From the NCBI RefSeq assembly GCF_000237925.1, contig NC_031502.1, positions 34,091,299 to 34,155,298 on the forward strand: DNA of 64,000 bases, read 5' to 3'. Each line of letters begins with the position of its first letter. Positions within the stretch are counted from its first letter, which is position 1. This DNA comes from Schistosoma mansoni (taxonomy: Eukaryota > Platyhelminthes > Trematoda > Strigeidida > Schistosomatidae). Made by a program: the position numbers and the translations under genes. The notes under the pieces are model-generated. The model was not told the origin of the DNA. It saw only the letters and a program-made list of their open reading frames with translations, and searched no databases. Of the stretch, positions 1 through 10,193 are shown one piece after another.

Positions 1-334
1 AAAATGTTTTTGCATAAAAAGATAAGAACGGATAAGAAGGGAAAGACAAAAGTAAAACATCAAACTAGAAACAACATCATGTATTCATCACAACTAGTAT
101 ATATAGATAAAAAACAAAATTAGTATTATACTCCAATTATTTAATTTACATGAAGTTATGAAAGAATGATTAGTTTTTCTTTTCGAAGTGTTTACATAAC
201 TTTTGTTTATAAATTATTTTTAATAAAAATTTACTGAACGAACTTTAACTTGAGTAGGATGTATGAGTTGATATTTTTTTGTTGTTGGCGGATTTTAAGA
301 TGTTTTTAAGTAATGAATAACAGATATAAATTGG

Positions 335-745
335 TTGAGATCATTAGTCAATTGAAACTAGACCACTATGGAAAACCCAGCATCCAACGGTGTTCTAGTG
401 CGGAACAGTAACCAGTGGAGTTCAGCCAGGTCTGTTGGGAAATATCAACTCGCTGAAGACATCGGTGAATGGTTGCTCAATTTCGTGGATTGGTTGAAGT
501 TAGACATTAACACCGTTCGATGCCGGCCGGCTCAGTGGTCTAGAGGTTAAGCGTTCGCGCGCGAGGCTGATAGGTCCTGGGTTTGAATCTCGTGAGGCGG
601 GATCGTGGATGTGCACTGCTGAAGAGTCCCACAATAGGACGAAACGGCCGTTCAGTTCTCCCAGGTTTTCCATGGTGGTCTAGCTTCAATTGACTCATGA
701 TTTCAACTATATAAAATTACTAACATCTCCACAAAACCCCCTTCT
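335..745 (+). mobile_element. Fold-back tRNA-derived SINE (family A) with target-site duplication
   Basis: A 411-bp short retroposon flanked by the 12-bp direct repeat GATATAAATTGG at 323-334 and 746-757. The body has a tRNA-like pol III promoter: a box-A-like stretch near 536-552 (GGTCTAGAGGTTAAGC) and a box-B-like GGTTTGAATCT near 580. A hammerhead-like core follows (CTGAAGA at 618-624, GAAA at 641-644), then a 3' tail ending in CCCCCTTCT. The first about 45 bases are an inverted copy of the 3' part (the segment reading TTTTCCATGGTGGTCTAG near 665-690), so the insert is a fold-back. The AP-2 context makes it upstream or intronic sequence. Family name is inferred; SM-alpha is a related but distinct family in this window. 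Confidence 0.8.
612..662 (+). ncRNA. Hammerhead-ribozyme-like motif in family A SINE (decayed site)
   Basis: Core CUGAAGA, stem II built from GUCCC and a partner AGGAC, then GAAAC. Stem I should form between GCACUG before the core and CAG(U) after the cleavage site. The cleavage triplet here reads GUU rather than GUC, so self-cleavage would be slow or lost. Assignment is from motif reading only. Confidence 0.55.
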
Positions 746-1125
746 GATATAAATTGGATTAAGTTTAAAATGTAGGTTTTGTTTCATATTTAAACTGCTT
801 AATAGTATATTCTCTTGACTTCATAGACTGAACAACATATATCTCAGTTATAGAATTGAACTTTAATTACATTGACTTAAAATTATAAATGATGTTATTG
901 TATTCTTTTATTTTTTCAATCATTGTTCCAAAATGACAATAGATATGTTGTATTTAGTAATATTAGAAATTGGAAGAGATAAATTAGTTATTGAATTATT
1001 TGAGACGGCTCTAGTTGAAAGAATAATTATCAATGAAGTTGAATCATGTATCTTGTTGACCAAATGATTTCGTGGGTCTGTCTAGTTAGATCATTCAGTC
1101 AATATTTCGAAAAATGATCTAGTGC

Positions 1126-1128
<3 letters not shown>
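746..1128. other. AT-rich non-coding stretch
   Basis: No exon with splice sites and no recognisable repeat seen between the right target-site duplication of the first SINE and the AT microsatellite. Confidence 0.6.

Positions 1129-1156
<28 letters not shown>
1129..1156. repeat. (AT)n microsatellite
   Basis: Fourteen AT units in a row. It directly precedes the SM-alpha-type fold-back SINE. Confidence 0.95.
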
Positions 1157-1159
<3 letters not shown>

Positions 1160-1162
1160 TCG

Positions 1163-1555
1163 AATAAACGTAAAAGTTTCACTTGGTGTTGTTTACTTGT
1201 ATCTTCCCATTGTAATTTAGGACTGAAATTGATCAGTCTCTTGTTGGCATATGTGCATCCTGTGCGGACTGCCTTGATATTGCCTGAAGTCACAAGCTTT
1301 ATAAGTAAAGATGGATAGTGGCTAGCAGCTGAATCCAGAACGCGCGTTTCACCCCGTTGCACAAGCAAGTGGCTATCAGGACTCAGTAGTTAAGTGGATA
1401 ATGCGATGGCGTTTGAAGCGAATGGTACTGGTTTCGAGTCCCAGAGTGAACATAACTCTATGATCCAGGTATATCCAGCTGACGAGTCCCAAATAGGACG
1501 AAATGGACGTCCTGAATTCCATTGCTAGTCACTATCCACCTTTGCTTACAAATGT
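1163..1555 (+). mobile_element. SM-alpha-type SINE, inverted fold-back arrangement
   Basis: The left part (about 1163-1350) is the SM-alpha 3' body and ribozyme 3' arm in reverse orientation. It contains GATGGATAGTGGCTAGCAG, the reverse complement of the sequence that normally follows the hammerhead. The right part (about 1350-1555) is in forward orientation: a tRNA-like region (TGGATAATGCGATGGCG, then a box-B-like GGTTTCGAGTCCC), a hammerhead, and a tail ending CCACCTTTGCTTACA. The two halves meet near 1350, making an inverted dimer. Identification follows from the known SM-alpha family of schistosomes, which carries a pol III promoter and a hammerhead. Confidence 0.8.
1465..1525 (+). ncRNA. 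Type I hammerhead ribozyme (SM-alpha type)
   Basis: Core CUGACGA at 1478-1484, stem II GUCC/GGAC closed by an AAAUA-type loop, GAAA at 1500-1503, and cleavage triplet GUC at 1509-1511. Stem I would pair CCAG upstream with CUG(A) downstream. The very short stem III is typical of the schistosome satellite hammerhead, which works better as a dimer. Confidence 0.75.
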
Positions 1556-1559
1556 AAAG

Positions 1560-2950
1560 TTTTGTTATTCAATTGTTTTAATAAATTTATTATTTAAAAA
1601 TTTCTACTCAAATATTAGAAAGTCAGTAAAATTATTAATTCCATAGAAATTTTCATAAAACATAGTAATTAGCCTAATTGTTTCTTTTACTTAAGTGACC
1701 AAAATAACTAGCAAATAGATAATTTATCATGTCTATAATAATAGCGACAATTATTTTTTTCTCTTAATTGAACTCTGAAATTAAAAATGGTAGGAAAAAA
1801 TTTGTGGGACAATTTTAGAATTTCACCGATTTTCTCCATCATTTAGATCTGTACGTCTGTAAACTTTAATTATGGAAGTAAGCAGTGTTCAGTTCTAGAA
1901 GATAATTTGTCTTACCCATCATATGAATAAGACATGAAATAGACGTTTTTAAAAACTATGTGAACTGAATAGTTAGAGCTTATAAGTTCCCATTTTAGTC
2001 TACAATTAATCCATCTGTATTGTCGAATGTACATCTTAAACAGATTGCTTTGATACAACCTTTAATCGCAAGGTTATACTATATTTTATACATGGCTAGT
2101 AGGCGAATCCAGAAAGCAGGTATCGTCCGGTTTACTATCTTATTCGAGTAATTTTTCACATTTGGATTCCGTTGAAATAGGTGGCGGATATATTGATGTT
2201 TTTTAATGCTACGCTCTTGTATTAGATGACATAATGTTGAGTGACCACATAGCAATATTATCAAACATTTATACAAACTTAAGCAAGGTAAATAATTTTT
2301 AGTACCATTGTCAATAGTGTTTGATTACGATAAGTTATTTAAACAGTTGACGGTAAATAATATGCTTGCAGTCACTAAAATTGGTATCTTTAGACAACTA
2401 ATATATAGATTTAGTTTATCTGATATAAATTTGATGTTTAAGTCAATACTTCGTACCAGGTTCTTCGTTTATATTAATATTGATGGTTAAATTAGTGACT
2501 TTGAAGTGAATTAAAAGCGATTTTACCAACTTTACATGATTATTAAGTCCATGAATAGATTATGGATAAATACTACTTGTCTGGAAGATATGACAATTAG
2601 TACACACCTAAAGACATATTATTAGATATTTACAATGATATTAATTAATCCTTTGAAAAATATTAAACTACCTACTAATGTTTTTATAGTTTCAATCTCA
2701 TCAATATAGGAGCTTTGTATAGATTGTTATATTTTCATAGTCTAGATTATGGAGTAAAAATCTTGAGTTCTATCTAAGGTAGAGTTGTGGAAACTCACTT
2801 CTGAACAGCATATAATGATGAAATATTTGTTCAATGCTTCTAAGTTTTCAATAGTGACATAACTAAGATCAATGTATGGTAGAAACTATAGAATTTCAAT
2901 ATTATTTGGAATGTAATGTTAAACTACACGTCTATTAAATTAATCAGATA
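1560..2950. other. Non-coding AT-rich stretch
   Basis: Short open frames only, none with domain similarity or flanking splice sites. I see nothing assignable here. Confidence 0.6.
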
Positions 2951-3139
2951 TTACATATACGTTAAAACTCCGCCTGTAGCTCCTCCAGGGGCTACTGCCG
3001 GTCCCAAGCCCGGGTAAAGGAGGAGGGTTGGGCATGGGGTTAGCGACCCCATCCCGTAGAAAATCAACTCGCTAAAAAAACGCTAACCAGAAAAAATCAT
3101 TCAAACCATTCAAACTCTGCCCTGGGAGTAGAAGGAAAA

Positions 3140-3928
3140 ATGACGTCTCATGATGAAAGCCGAGTTCCTTCGGAAGTCATGAGGCCGATGTCCCTTCTTA
3201 CAACCAGAGCGACAATTTTTATAGGTACATGGAATGTCCGGACAATGTGGGAGACCGGCAGAGTCTTCCAAATTTCTGCGGAAATGAGGAAATACAACCT
3301 GGAAGTGCTTGGAATCAGTGAAACACATTGGACGCAGGTTGGACAACAACGACTGTCTTCAGGGGAACTTCTGTTATACTCCGGTCATGAAGAAGAAAAT
3401 GCCCCACATACACAAGGAGTGGCACTGATGCTGTCTAGAAAAGCACAAAATGCACTTATAGGATGGGAATCTCATGGACCGAGGATCATCAAAGCCTCCT
3501 TCAAAACAAAGAGAGAGGGCATTACAATGAACATCATCCAATGCTATGCGCCGACCAACGACTACGATGAAGACGCTAAAAACCAATTCTACGATAGGCT
3601 GCAGTCAATCCTCGAGAAGTGCCCAACCAAGGACCTGACCATTCTAATGGGAGATTTCAATGCCAAGGTTGGAAAGGACAACACTGGATACGAAGACGTC
3701 ATGGGACAACATGGACTGGGAGGAAGGAACGAAAACGGTGAGAGATTTGCAAACCTATGTGCCTTCAATAAACTGGTCATAGGTGGCACCATATTCCCAC
3801 ACAAAAACATACACAAAGCCACTTGGATTTCACCGGATCACACTACACAAAATCAAATCGACCATGTCTGCATCAACAAAAAGTTCAGGAGGACGATGGA
3901 GGATGTGAGAACCAGAAAGAGGAGCTGA
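3140..3928 (+). pseudogene. RTE LINE endonuclease region (broken ORF)
   Basis: This frame encodes the apurinic/apyrimidinic endonuclease that nicks target DNA. Visible motifs are GTWNVRTMW near residue 29, ISETHW near 59, PTNDYDEDAKNQFYDRL near 140, GDFNAKVG near 168 and QIDHVCINKKFRR near 240. The family catalytic pattern continues with a SDHH motif, which is present at about 3936-3947 but in another frame (GCATCCGATCACCAT). A frameshift near 3915-3925 therefore ends this open frame, and an extra C near 3959-3960 shifts it again. The frame is continuous with the reverse transcriptase in intact relatives. No host function. Confidence 0.88.
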
Positions 3929-4109
3929 TATAGCATCCGATCACCATTTGCTGGTCGCCCAAGATGAAACTAAAACTCAAGAAGCACTGGACAATGGCGC
4001 GGACAACATCGCCAAAATTTAACACGGCCTTTCTTCGAGATGCTGACAAACTCAACGAATTTAAACATAGCCCTCACCAACAGGGTCGAGGCCTTTCCGG
4101 ACCTCCTCA

Positions 4110-6158
4110 ATGGGAGAGGAAACCACCTTAAAAAGCAGCTGGGAAAAGGTATCAAGGAGGCCATTCGTTTCACACTGTTCAGGGAGGTTCTGGGCCAAAA
4201 GAAAGCCCCCTTCCCNNNNNNNNNNNNNNNNNNNNNNNNNNNNNNNNNNNNNNNNNNNNNNNNNNNNNNNNNNNNNNNNNNNNNNNNNNNNNNNNNNNNN
4301 NNNNNNNNNNNNNNNNNNNNNNNNNNNNNNNNNNNNNNNNNNNNNNNNNNNNNNNNNNNNNNNNNNNNNNNNNNNNNNNNNNNNNNNNNNNNNNNNNNNN
4401 NNNNNNNNNNNNNNNGGAAACATGAGACAACTGTATGATACAACAAAGAAACTTGCTGGAAATTACCGTCAACCAGAAAGACCAGTGAAAAACAAGGAAG
4501 GCAAAGTAATCAACGATATTGAAGAACAACGAAACAGGTGGGTAGAACACTTCAAGGAACTCTTGAATCGACCAGCTCCACTGAACCCACCCAACATCGA
4601 AGCAGCACCCACAGACCTCCCAATCGATATTGGCCCACCAACAATTGAAGAGATCAGCATGGCCATTAGACAAATCAAGAGTGGCAAAGCAGCGGGACCA
4701 GACAACATTCCAGAAGAGGCACTGAAAGCAAATGTAACAGCAACTGCCAAGATACTCCACATCCTCTTCAGTAAGATTTGGGACGAAGAACATGTACCAA
4801 CAGACTGGAAAGAAGGACTTCTCATCAAGATACCAAAGAAAGGCGATCTGAGCAAGTGCGACAACTACAGGGGCATCACTCTCCTCTCAATACCAGGAAA
4901 AGTCTTCAACAGAGTATTGTTAAACAGGATGAAGGATTCCGTGGACGCTCAACTTCGAGATCAACAAGCTGGATTTCGTAAGGATAGATCGTGCACAGAC
5001 CAAATCGCAACTCTACGTATCATTGTGGAACAATCAATCAAATGGAATTCATCACTCTACATCAACTTCATCGACTACGAGAAGGCATTTGATAGCGTGG
5101 ACAGGACGACACTATGGAAGCTTCTTCGACACTACGGCGTGCCTGAGAAGATAGTCAATATCATACGGAACTCCTATGATGGACTAAACTGCCAAATCGT
5201 CCACGGAGGACACCTCACCGACTCGTTTCAAGTAAAGACCGGTGTTAGGCAAGGTTGCCTACTCTCACCGTTTCTCTTTCTCCTGGTGATCGACTGGATT
5301 ATGAAGACGTCAACATCTGGAGGAATGCACGGGATACAGTGGACAGGCAGGATGCAGCTTGACGATTTAGACTTCGCGGATGATCTGGCTCTTCTATCAC
5401 AAACGCAACAACAAATGCAGGAGAAAACGACCAGTGTAGCAGCAGCCTCAGCAGCAGTAGGTCTCAATATAAACAAAGGGAAAAGCAAGACTCTCCGATA
5501 CAATACAATATGCACCAATCCAATTACACTTGACGGAGAAGCTTTGGAGGATGTGGAAACCTTTACGTATCTGGGCAGCATCATTGATGAACACGGTGGA
5601 TCAGATGCAGATGTGAGGGCGCGGATCGGCAAAGCAAGAGCAGCATACCTACAGCTGAAAAACATCTGGAGCTCAAAACAATTGTCAACCAACACCAAGG
5701 TTAGAATTTTCAATACAAATGTCAAGACAGTTCTTCTGTATGGGGCAGATACGTGGAGAACTACGAAAGCCATTATCCAGAAGATACAAGTGTTTATTAA
5801 CAGCTGTCTACGCAAGATACTTCGGATCCGATGGCCAGACACTATCAGCAACAAGTTACTGTGGGAGACAACAAACCAGATTCCAGAGGAGGAAGAAATC
5901 AGGAAGAAGCGCTGGAAGTGGATTGGGCACACTTTGAGGAAATCACCCAATTGTGTCACAAGACAAGCCCTCGCATGGAATCCTGAAGGTCAAAGGAGAA
6001 GAGGAAGACCAAAGAACACATTACGCCGAGAAATAGAGACAGACATGAGAAGAATGAACAAGAACTGGAAAGAACTAGAAAAGAAGGCCCAGGACAGAGT
6101 GGGTTGGAGAAAGCTGGTCGGCGGCCTATGCTCCATTGGGAGTAACAGGCGTAAGTAA
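4110..6158 (+). pseudogene. RTE LINE reverse transcriptase region
   Basis: The reverse transcriptase copies element RNA into DNA at the nicked target. Motifs in order: [74 protein letters not shown] (catalytic Asp pair in ADD), and [12 protein letters not shown]. The C-terminus carries [11 protein letters not shown]. The frame is open from the assembly gap to the stop at 6156-6158. The first 35 residues and the gap are not reliable: 4040-4200 reads as element protein in a different frame (NLNIALTNRVEAFPDLLNG), so another frameshift lies near 4110-4130. The N run hides about 67 residues if its length is real. Confidence 0.9.
4216..4415. other. Assembly gap (200 N)
   Basis: Exactly 200 unknown bases inside the LINE, the same size as the second gap, so the length is probably a placeholder. 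Confidence 0.98.
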
Positions 6159-6189
6159 GTAAAAAAAGTAAAGTACATATACGTTAAAA

Positions 6190-6570
6190 ATCAGGTCATT
6201 AAATAGCTTATTTAAACTACTACCCTCATTCTTGTAGGAATTGTTTTACATAGGTCCTGTAATCCTTTCACATTTCCATTTATTTTACTAACTTGGTATG
6301 ATAATTTAAAACTTCTGTCGTCTGAGAAATAAATGCAGCTTGTCTACATTAGTGCAGAATAAAAATACAACTATTTTATACTATTTTTTATGTTCTTTTG
6401 CCAATCAGATTAAATTTATTTGCATGATGTATTTAGAGTTGTTCAACTAGAACTACTCATTTTGTAGGGAATATGGAACCATCTAGTGAATCACTGTACA
6501 GCTGTCTTACCTTTACTTTAGGCTTTTATAACAGTTCAAATACGAACTGATTAGAGATGAAAACTAAGGA
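6190..6570. other. AT-rich stretch without genes
   Basis: Follows the right target-site duplication of the RTE element; nothing recognised. Confidence 0.6.
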
Positions 6571-6571
6571 A

Positions 6572-6634
6572 TCATGGGTATGTACTGTTGACGATTCCCA
6601 CAATAGGACGAAACGACCGTCCGGTGCTTCTTCA
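6572..6634 (+). mobile_element. Family A SINE fragment with degenerate hammerhead
   Basis: A fragment reading TGACGATTCCCACAATAGG, GACGAAACGACC, then a CCGTCCGGTGCTTC tail. It matches the hammerhead end of the family A SINE at 612-662, but the first core base is changed (UUGACGA instead of CUGACGA). Confidence 0.6.
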
Positions 6635-6740
6635 GAGAATAAATAATCTCTGAAGAAGTGACTTACACTGAGTCACGAAACGTCAGAAAACCTATTTTTT
6701 CTACTCATCGGGATATTACAAATATATTATTTATTTATTT
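6627..6740 (+). mobile_element. Retroelement 3'-tail fragment with hammerhead-like fold
   Basis: A 12-bp hairpin (CTTCTTCAGAGA at 6627-6638, TCTCTGAAGAAG at 6647-6658) overlaps a hammerhead-like string. CTGAAGA lies at 6650-6656, a 6-bp stem GTGACT/AGTCAC at 6658-6663 and 6671-6676, GAAA at 6677-6680 and CGTC at 6681-6684. One extra A separates the core from stem II. A related GGCGAAACGTTGG string sits in the 3' region of the CR1-like LINE near 24944-24957 (minus strand), so this is probably a LINE or Penelope-type tail fragment. Family not certain. Confidence 0.45.
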
Positions 6741-9700
6741 ATATGGGATATTAGAAAAGATAACTTTTTTTTTGAAAAATCTACCCGTTAAAAGTAGTAT
6801 ATATTAATGAAGACTAAAAATTTTTTAATTTATTATTAATTTATAAAATTATTGTTTATTTCTTCTTCTTCTTTGTTTATGTATCAACGATAATTTTCTA
6901 CATGAATTAAGTTTAATGGTTTTAGGTTTAATTTTTCATTTTTTTTTTAGATTTTTAACACATAAACTTTACTGAATAAAAGTAATATTCGAGAAAAAAT
7001 TATAAAAATTTTATGGTTCATTTCATTGATGGTGCCATTGTACAATGAGATTTTTTCCTACTATTTCCTTTAATAGAATATATGAGAACTATATAGATAA
7101 ACTAAGATTTATTTATAGAAGGCGTAAAGAGAACTCTGGTAAAGAGAAAAAGAAAGAAGGTTAAACTAAAACCCAATGGTTAAAATAATTATTAGGTGTC
7201 AATTAATCGTCCATTAAATTTCCTTATTTTTCTTAAGGAATATTTATTATTATCATTCAATTCAGTGCTCTGTTTTTTACGTTAACGCGCGTGAAATGTT
7301 ACCTGATATGTTAGTTGGTATAACTCTATCGACAATGTATCCTGAATCTACACTTTGTTGTAGCTGATTCTCTTTGGTAAAGGATATCTGTTATGTTGAT
7401 TATTAGTATTTAGTACGAAATCTATGTGAAGGACTTCCTTCTGATTGCATTCAATTATTCACCTCCAAACATAGGTCACTACAATGTTAAGTTCTTTGAA
7501 CTAGTAGTTACAGGGTAAATATATCATAAAAAATTGATTAGGGCGTCAGTTAATATTCATTAATCAATCCTGAAAGACGAGATCACATTTTAGCTTAATG
7601 TGACTTTGGACACTATAAAATCCACTTGACTTTAACGTAACATTTATGATTCATAATCATCGTCTTCGTATTAATTTAGTGTAACAGATGACATCAATTT
7701 TGTATTGATTCTGACTCAAAGCTATTTTTGTATCTTCACTGTGACGGTTATATACGACGCTCATTTACCAATCATTGAAGGCTGAGTAAAACTTATTCAC
7801 AAACAAGTATATTTGCTTAAAGTGATTGTCATGATTTTTTAATGATGAATTAAATATTCTCTTGTTGTTAATTTTTACTCTTTTTCTTGTCGCATTAATC
7901 TCACTGTTTTCTTATTCCAAATATCAATTTCTGGGATTACAACAATTGTATTTATTGATAAAAGTGAAGAACTATGGATCTTTTGATCGGATCTTGTTAG
8001 TTAAAACTATACAAATATCTTTCTGTCATATACTAATAGATGTTATAGTTTAACGATCTAATAAATAGTTTATAAGAGATTTTTTCTAGTTATGACGTCA
8101 TTACAAATCAACTCGAAGGTTTAAAAAAGATTTGTAGAAATCATTTTTCTCCAAAACTTTATCTAATCCGTTGATCATCAGTATAAAGTTGTGGGGATTG
8201 TTAAATACCATTAAATCATAAATTGATTAATGTTAGACAACTACTGAGAGTCAGGAATCCATATACATCTGTTTCATCCTAGTATAAAACTCCTCGGATG
8301 TGTGCGTTTACAACCCTGTACACAGGAATCAAACGCAGGACCTTCAGTCTACTTATATTTGATGAAAAACTGCAATTCTTCCTCTTACTTACAAATTAAT
8401 TCGCTTAATATTGTAAATAAACAAAAATGCTTAGTGTTTTCAGTAAATGAAAATGTTGATGATTATTAGTTAGAGTTATTTAGTTTTTATACGAATGTTT
8501 ATTTTCACCACTAAAAACGTGCATTCACCAAGCTTATTCTTTCTATATGGAAATCTGCACCGTTTCATCTAAAATATGTATCAGGTGTATGGTAAAATAA
8601 GTTTTTTTTCATTTCGTCATGAAAAATGTGGCTGTCTATTCCTCATAACTGTGCTTATTTTCTTTGTGATGGCTTCTTCTTACAAAATAACTTGATGTAT
8701 CTAGAGTCAACAAGTGTATAACTTACGGAAACATAAACGTGGAAAATAATATGGATTTGCTTATAATCCTTATAATACCTCAGTAGTATTAAAGGTTCAG
8801 TATTTTAAAAGAACCGCAAACTCTGAAAAAACTCATTGAGTTTATATTCTGTAGATAATTACATAACAATATACACTATATTTGAAGGGAGAATATGTAG
8901 TGTTTAAAATGTTAACAACATATTTACAGTCTATTGGTTAGTTAGTATTTACCAGTGTTATGTTGGTCTAATTTATTGGTGATGATAGAATTCTATCTCA
9001 TAGAATGAAACGCAAGTAGAAAGTTACTCAACAATAACCTTCAATCATCTGACATCTCAATTTAATATATGCGATGCTTCATCACTTAGCTTGACGATCA
9101 CATTATAACCTACTCGATAGAATTTGATTAGCACTAAAAGACTAAACAAAGATGAAATTTGGTCACTACTCAGTGACCAATTGATGAAAATTAACCAGTC
9201 CTGTAGGAAGTCAATCGCTACCCAAGTACTTCATTTGTAACGTTCAATACTATGAAGTAAAGAGACATACGTTCAAATCTCACTGTGAGCATCAGTCCTC
9301 TCATGCTTTCAGTAACACCATACTGACAAGTATCAACTAACACGAAACTTAGGTTCAGAATTTCCTTAAACCACTTAGTATCAATAGTATATATACTTCA
9401 TTTGGTTAGTTTAATATTTATAACCCTAGTTTCAAACATTTTCTGACTAATATGTTAATTAACTTAAACATTTCATAAGAAATTGTAAAATACAGTTCCC
9501 ATGGAAATTCACTTTTAATAACAGAACATTGTACATTGTTTCTAACAACATCAATTACTTTTTTAATGCATAATAAAGTTCATTTAAAGTGTATAAAATT
9601 AATTTTTTTTATAATTTAAAAATATAAAACAAATTAACCCCTTTAAAAAAATATTGAACACCTCTTTTTTTAATTTTAGTTGTTATCTTAATCATTAGAT

Positions 9701-9932
9701 AACTATGAACTAAAAAGAAAAAAATTTCTTTCAGAAAAAAATTGAGGTTAAATAAGGTGAAAATAAAAGAGGACGGTAGTTATAGTAATAATAGTGGTGA
9801 GAATAATAATTATTATTATTTTAAATAATAGATTACTGTTAACCACTATTCATCTGAATGACATATTATGTAACACAGTACTAAGTTCAATTGTTATTTT
9901 TTTGTTTTTCATATACCTATAATCCAAAAAGA
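6741..9932. other. Intronic or upstream AT-rich stretch
   Basis: No coding exon recognised. A diverged SINE remnant is likely at about 8250-8370: it has a family-A-like TTTCATCCTAGTATAAAACTC string and a box-B-like AATCAAACGCAGGACC in reverse orientation. Another box-B-like string lies near 9267-9280. The rest is low-complexity AT-rich DNA, with poly-A/T tracts at 6740-6980 and 9590-9740. Confidence 0.5.
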
Positions 9933-9946
9933 AAAAAATGTTTTAT

Positions 9947-10179
9947 ATAGTTAAGATCATGAGTCAATTGAAGCTAGACCACCATGGAAAACCTGAAAAC
10001 TGGTAGGTTCTGGGTTCGAATCCTGCGAGGCGGGATCGTGAATGCGCACTGCTGAGGAGTCCCACAATGGGACGAAACGGCCATCCAGTGCTTCCAGGTT
10101 TTCCATGGTAGTCTAGCTTCAATTGACTCATGATCTTAATTATATAAAATTACCAAAATCTCCACAAAACCCCCTTGTG
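9947..10179 (+). mobile_element. Fold-back family A SINE with 51-bp inverted ends and TSD
   Basis: A 233-bp insert flanked by the perfect 14-bp direct repeat AAAAAATGTTTTAT at 9933-9946 and 10180-10193. The left end (9944-9994) and 10096-10146 are inverted copies with two mismatches over 51 bases. Between them are a box-B-like GGGTTCGAATCC and a hammerhead core. The tail ends CCCCCTTGTG. The left inverted arm is inside the duplicated target, so the fold-back form itself was inserted. Confidence 0.88.
10045..10095 (+). ncRNA. Hammerhead-ribozyme motif in family A SINE
   Basis: Core CUGAGGA at 10052-10058, stem II GUCCC/GGGAC with an ACAAU loop, GAAA at 10074-10077 and cleavage triplet AUC (an allowed NUH triplet). 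Stem I is a perfect GCACUG/CAGUGC. Stem III is only about two pairs, as in the SM-alpha hammerhead. All core positions fit the consensus. Confidence 0.7.
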
Positions 10180-10193
10180 AAAAAATGTTTTAT

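Larger units (their letters stand above)
2968..6173 (+). mobile_element. RTE-clade LINE (SR2-like), near full-length, with TSD
   Basis: The element begins at CTCCGCCTGTAGCTCC and ends in a short A-rich tail (GTAAGTAAAAAAAGTAAAG). It is flanked by a 15-16-bp direct repeat, (T)ACATATACGTTAAAA, at 2952-2967 and 6174-6189, so both ends of the insert are defined. It is GC-richer than its surroundings and carries a short 5' UTR, an apurinic endonuclease region and a reverse transcriptase. About 200 bases are unknown (N at 4216-4415). Clade RTE is inferred from the EN-RT layout, the roughly 3.2-kb length and the short tail; SR2 is the known schistosome RTE. The perfect duplication argues for a fairly recent insertion, yet the coding region has frameshifts, so it is non-autonomous. 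Confidence 0.92.

Noticed and set aside
536-592. tRNA-like sequence with box A and box B
   Set aside because: Part of a SINE with target-site duplications; no complete cloverleaf, so not a tRNA gene. The same holds for 37700-37790 and 46385-46455.
1099-1368. 89-codon minus frame with a YIYIYI run
   Set aside because: Read-through of an AT microsatellite and a SINE.
7862-8053. 63-codon hydrophobic frame
   Set aside because: AT-rich, Leu/Phe/Ile by composition, no splice context and no similarity; likely chance.
9933-10193. DNA-transposon MITE as explanation for the 51-bp inverted ends
   Set aside because: The 14-bp duplication, fixed 3' tail, pol III box and ribozyme fit retroposition better, and arm lengths differ between copies.
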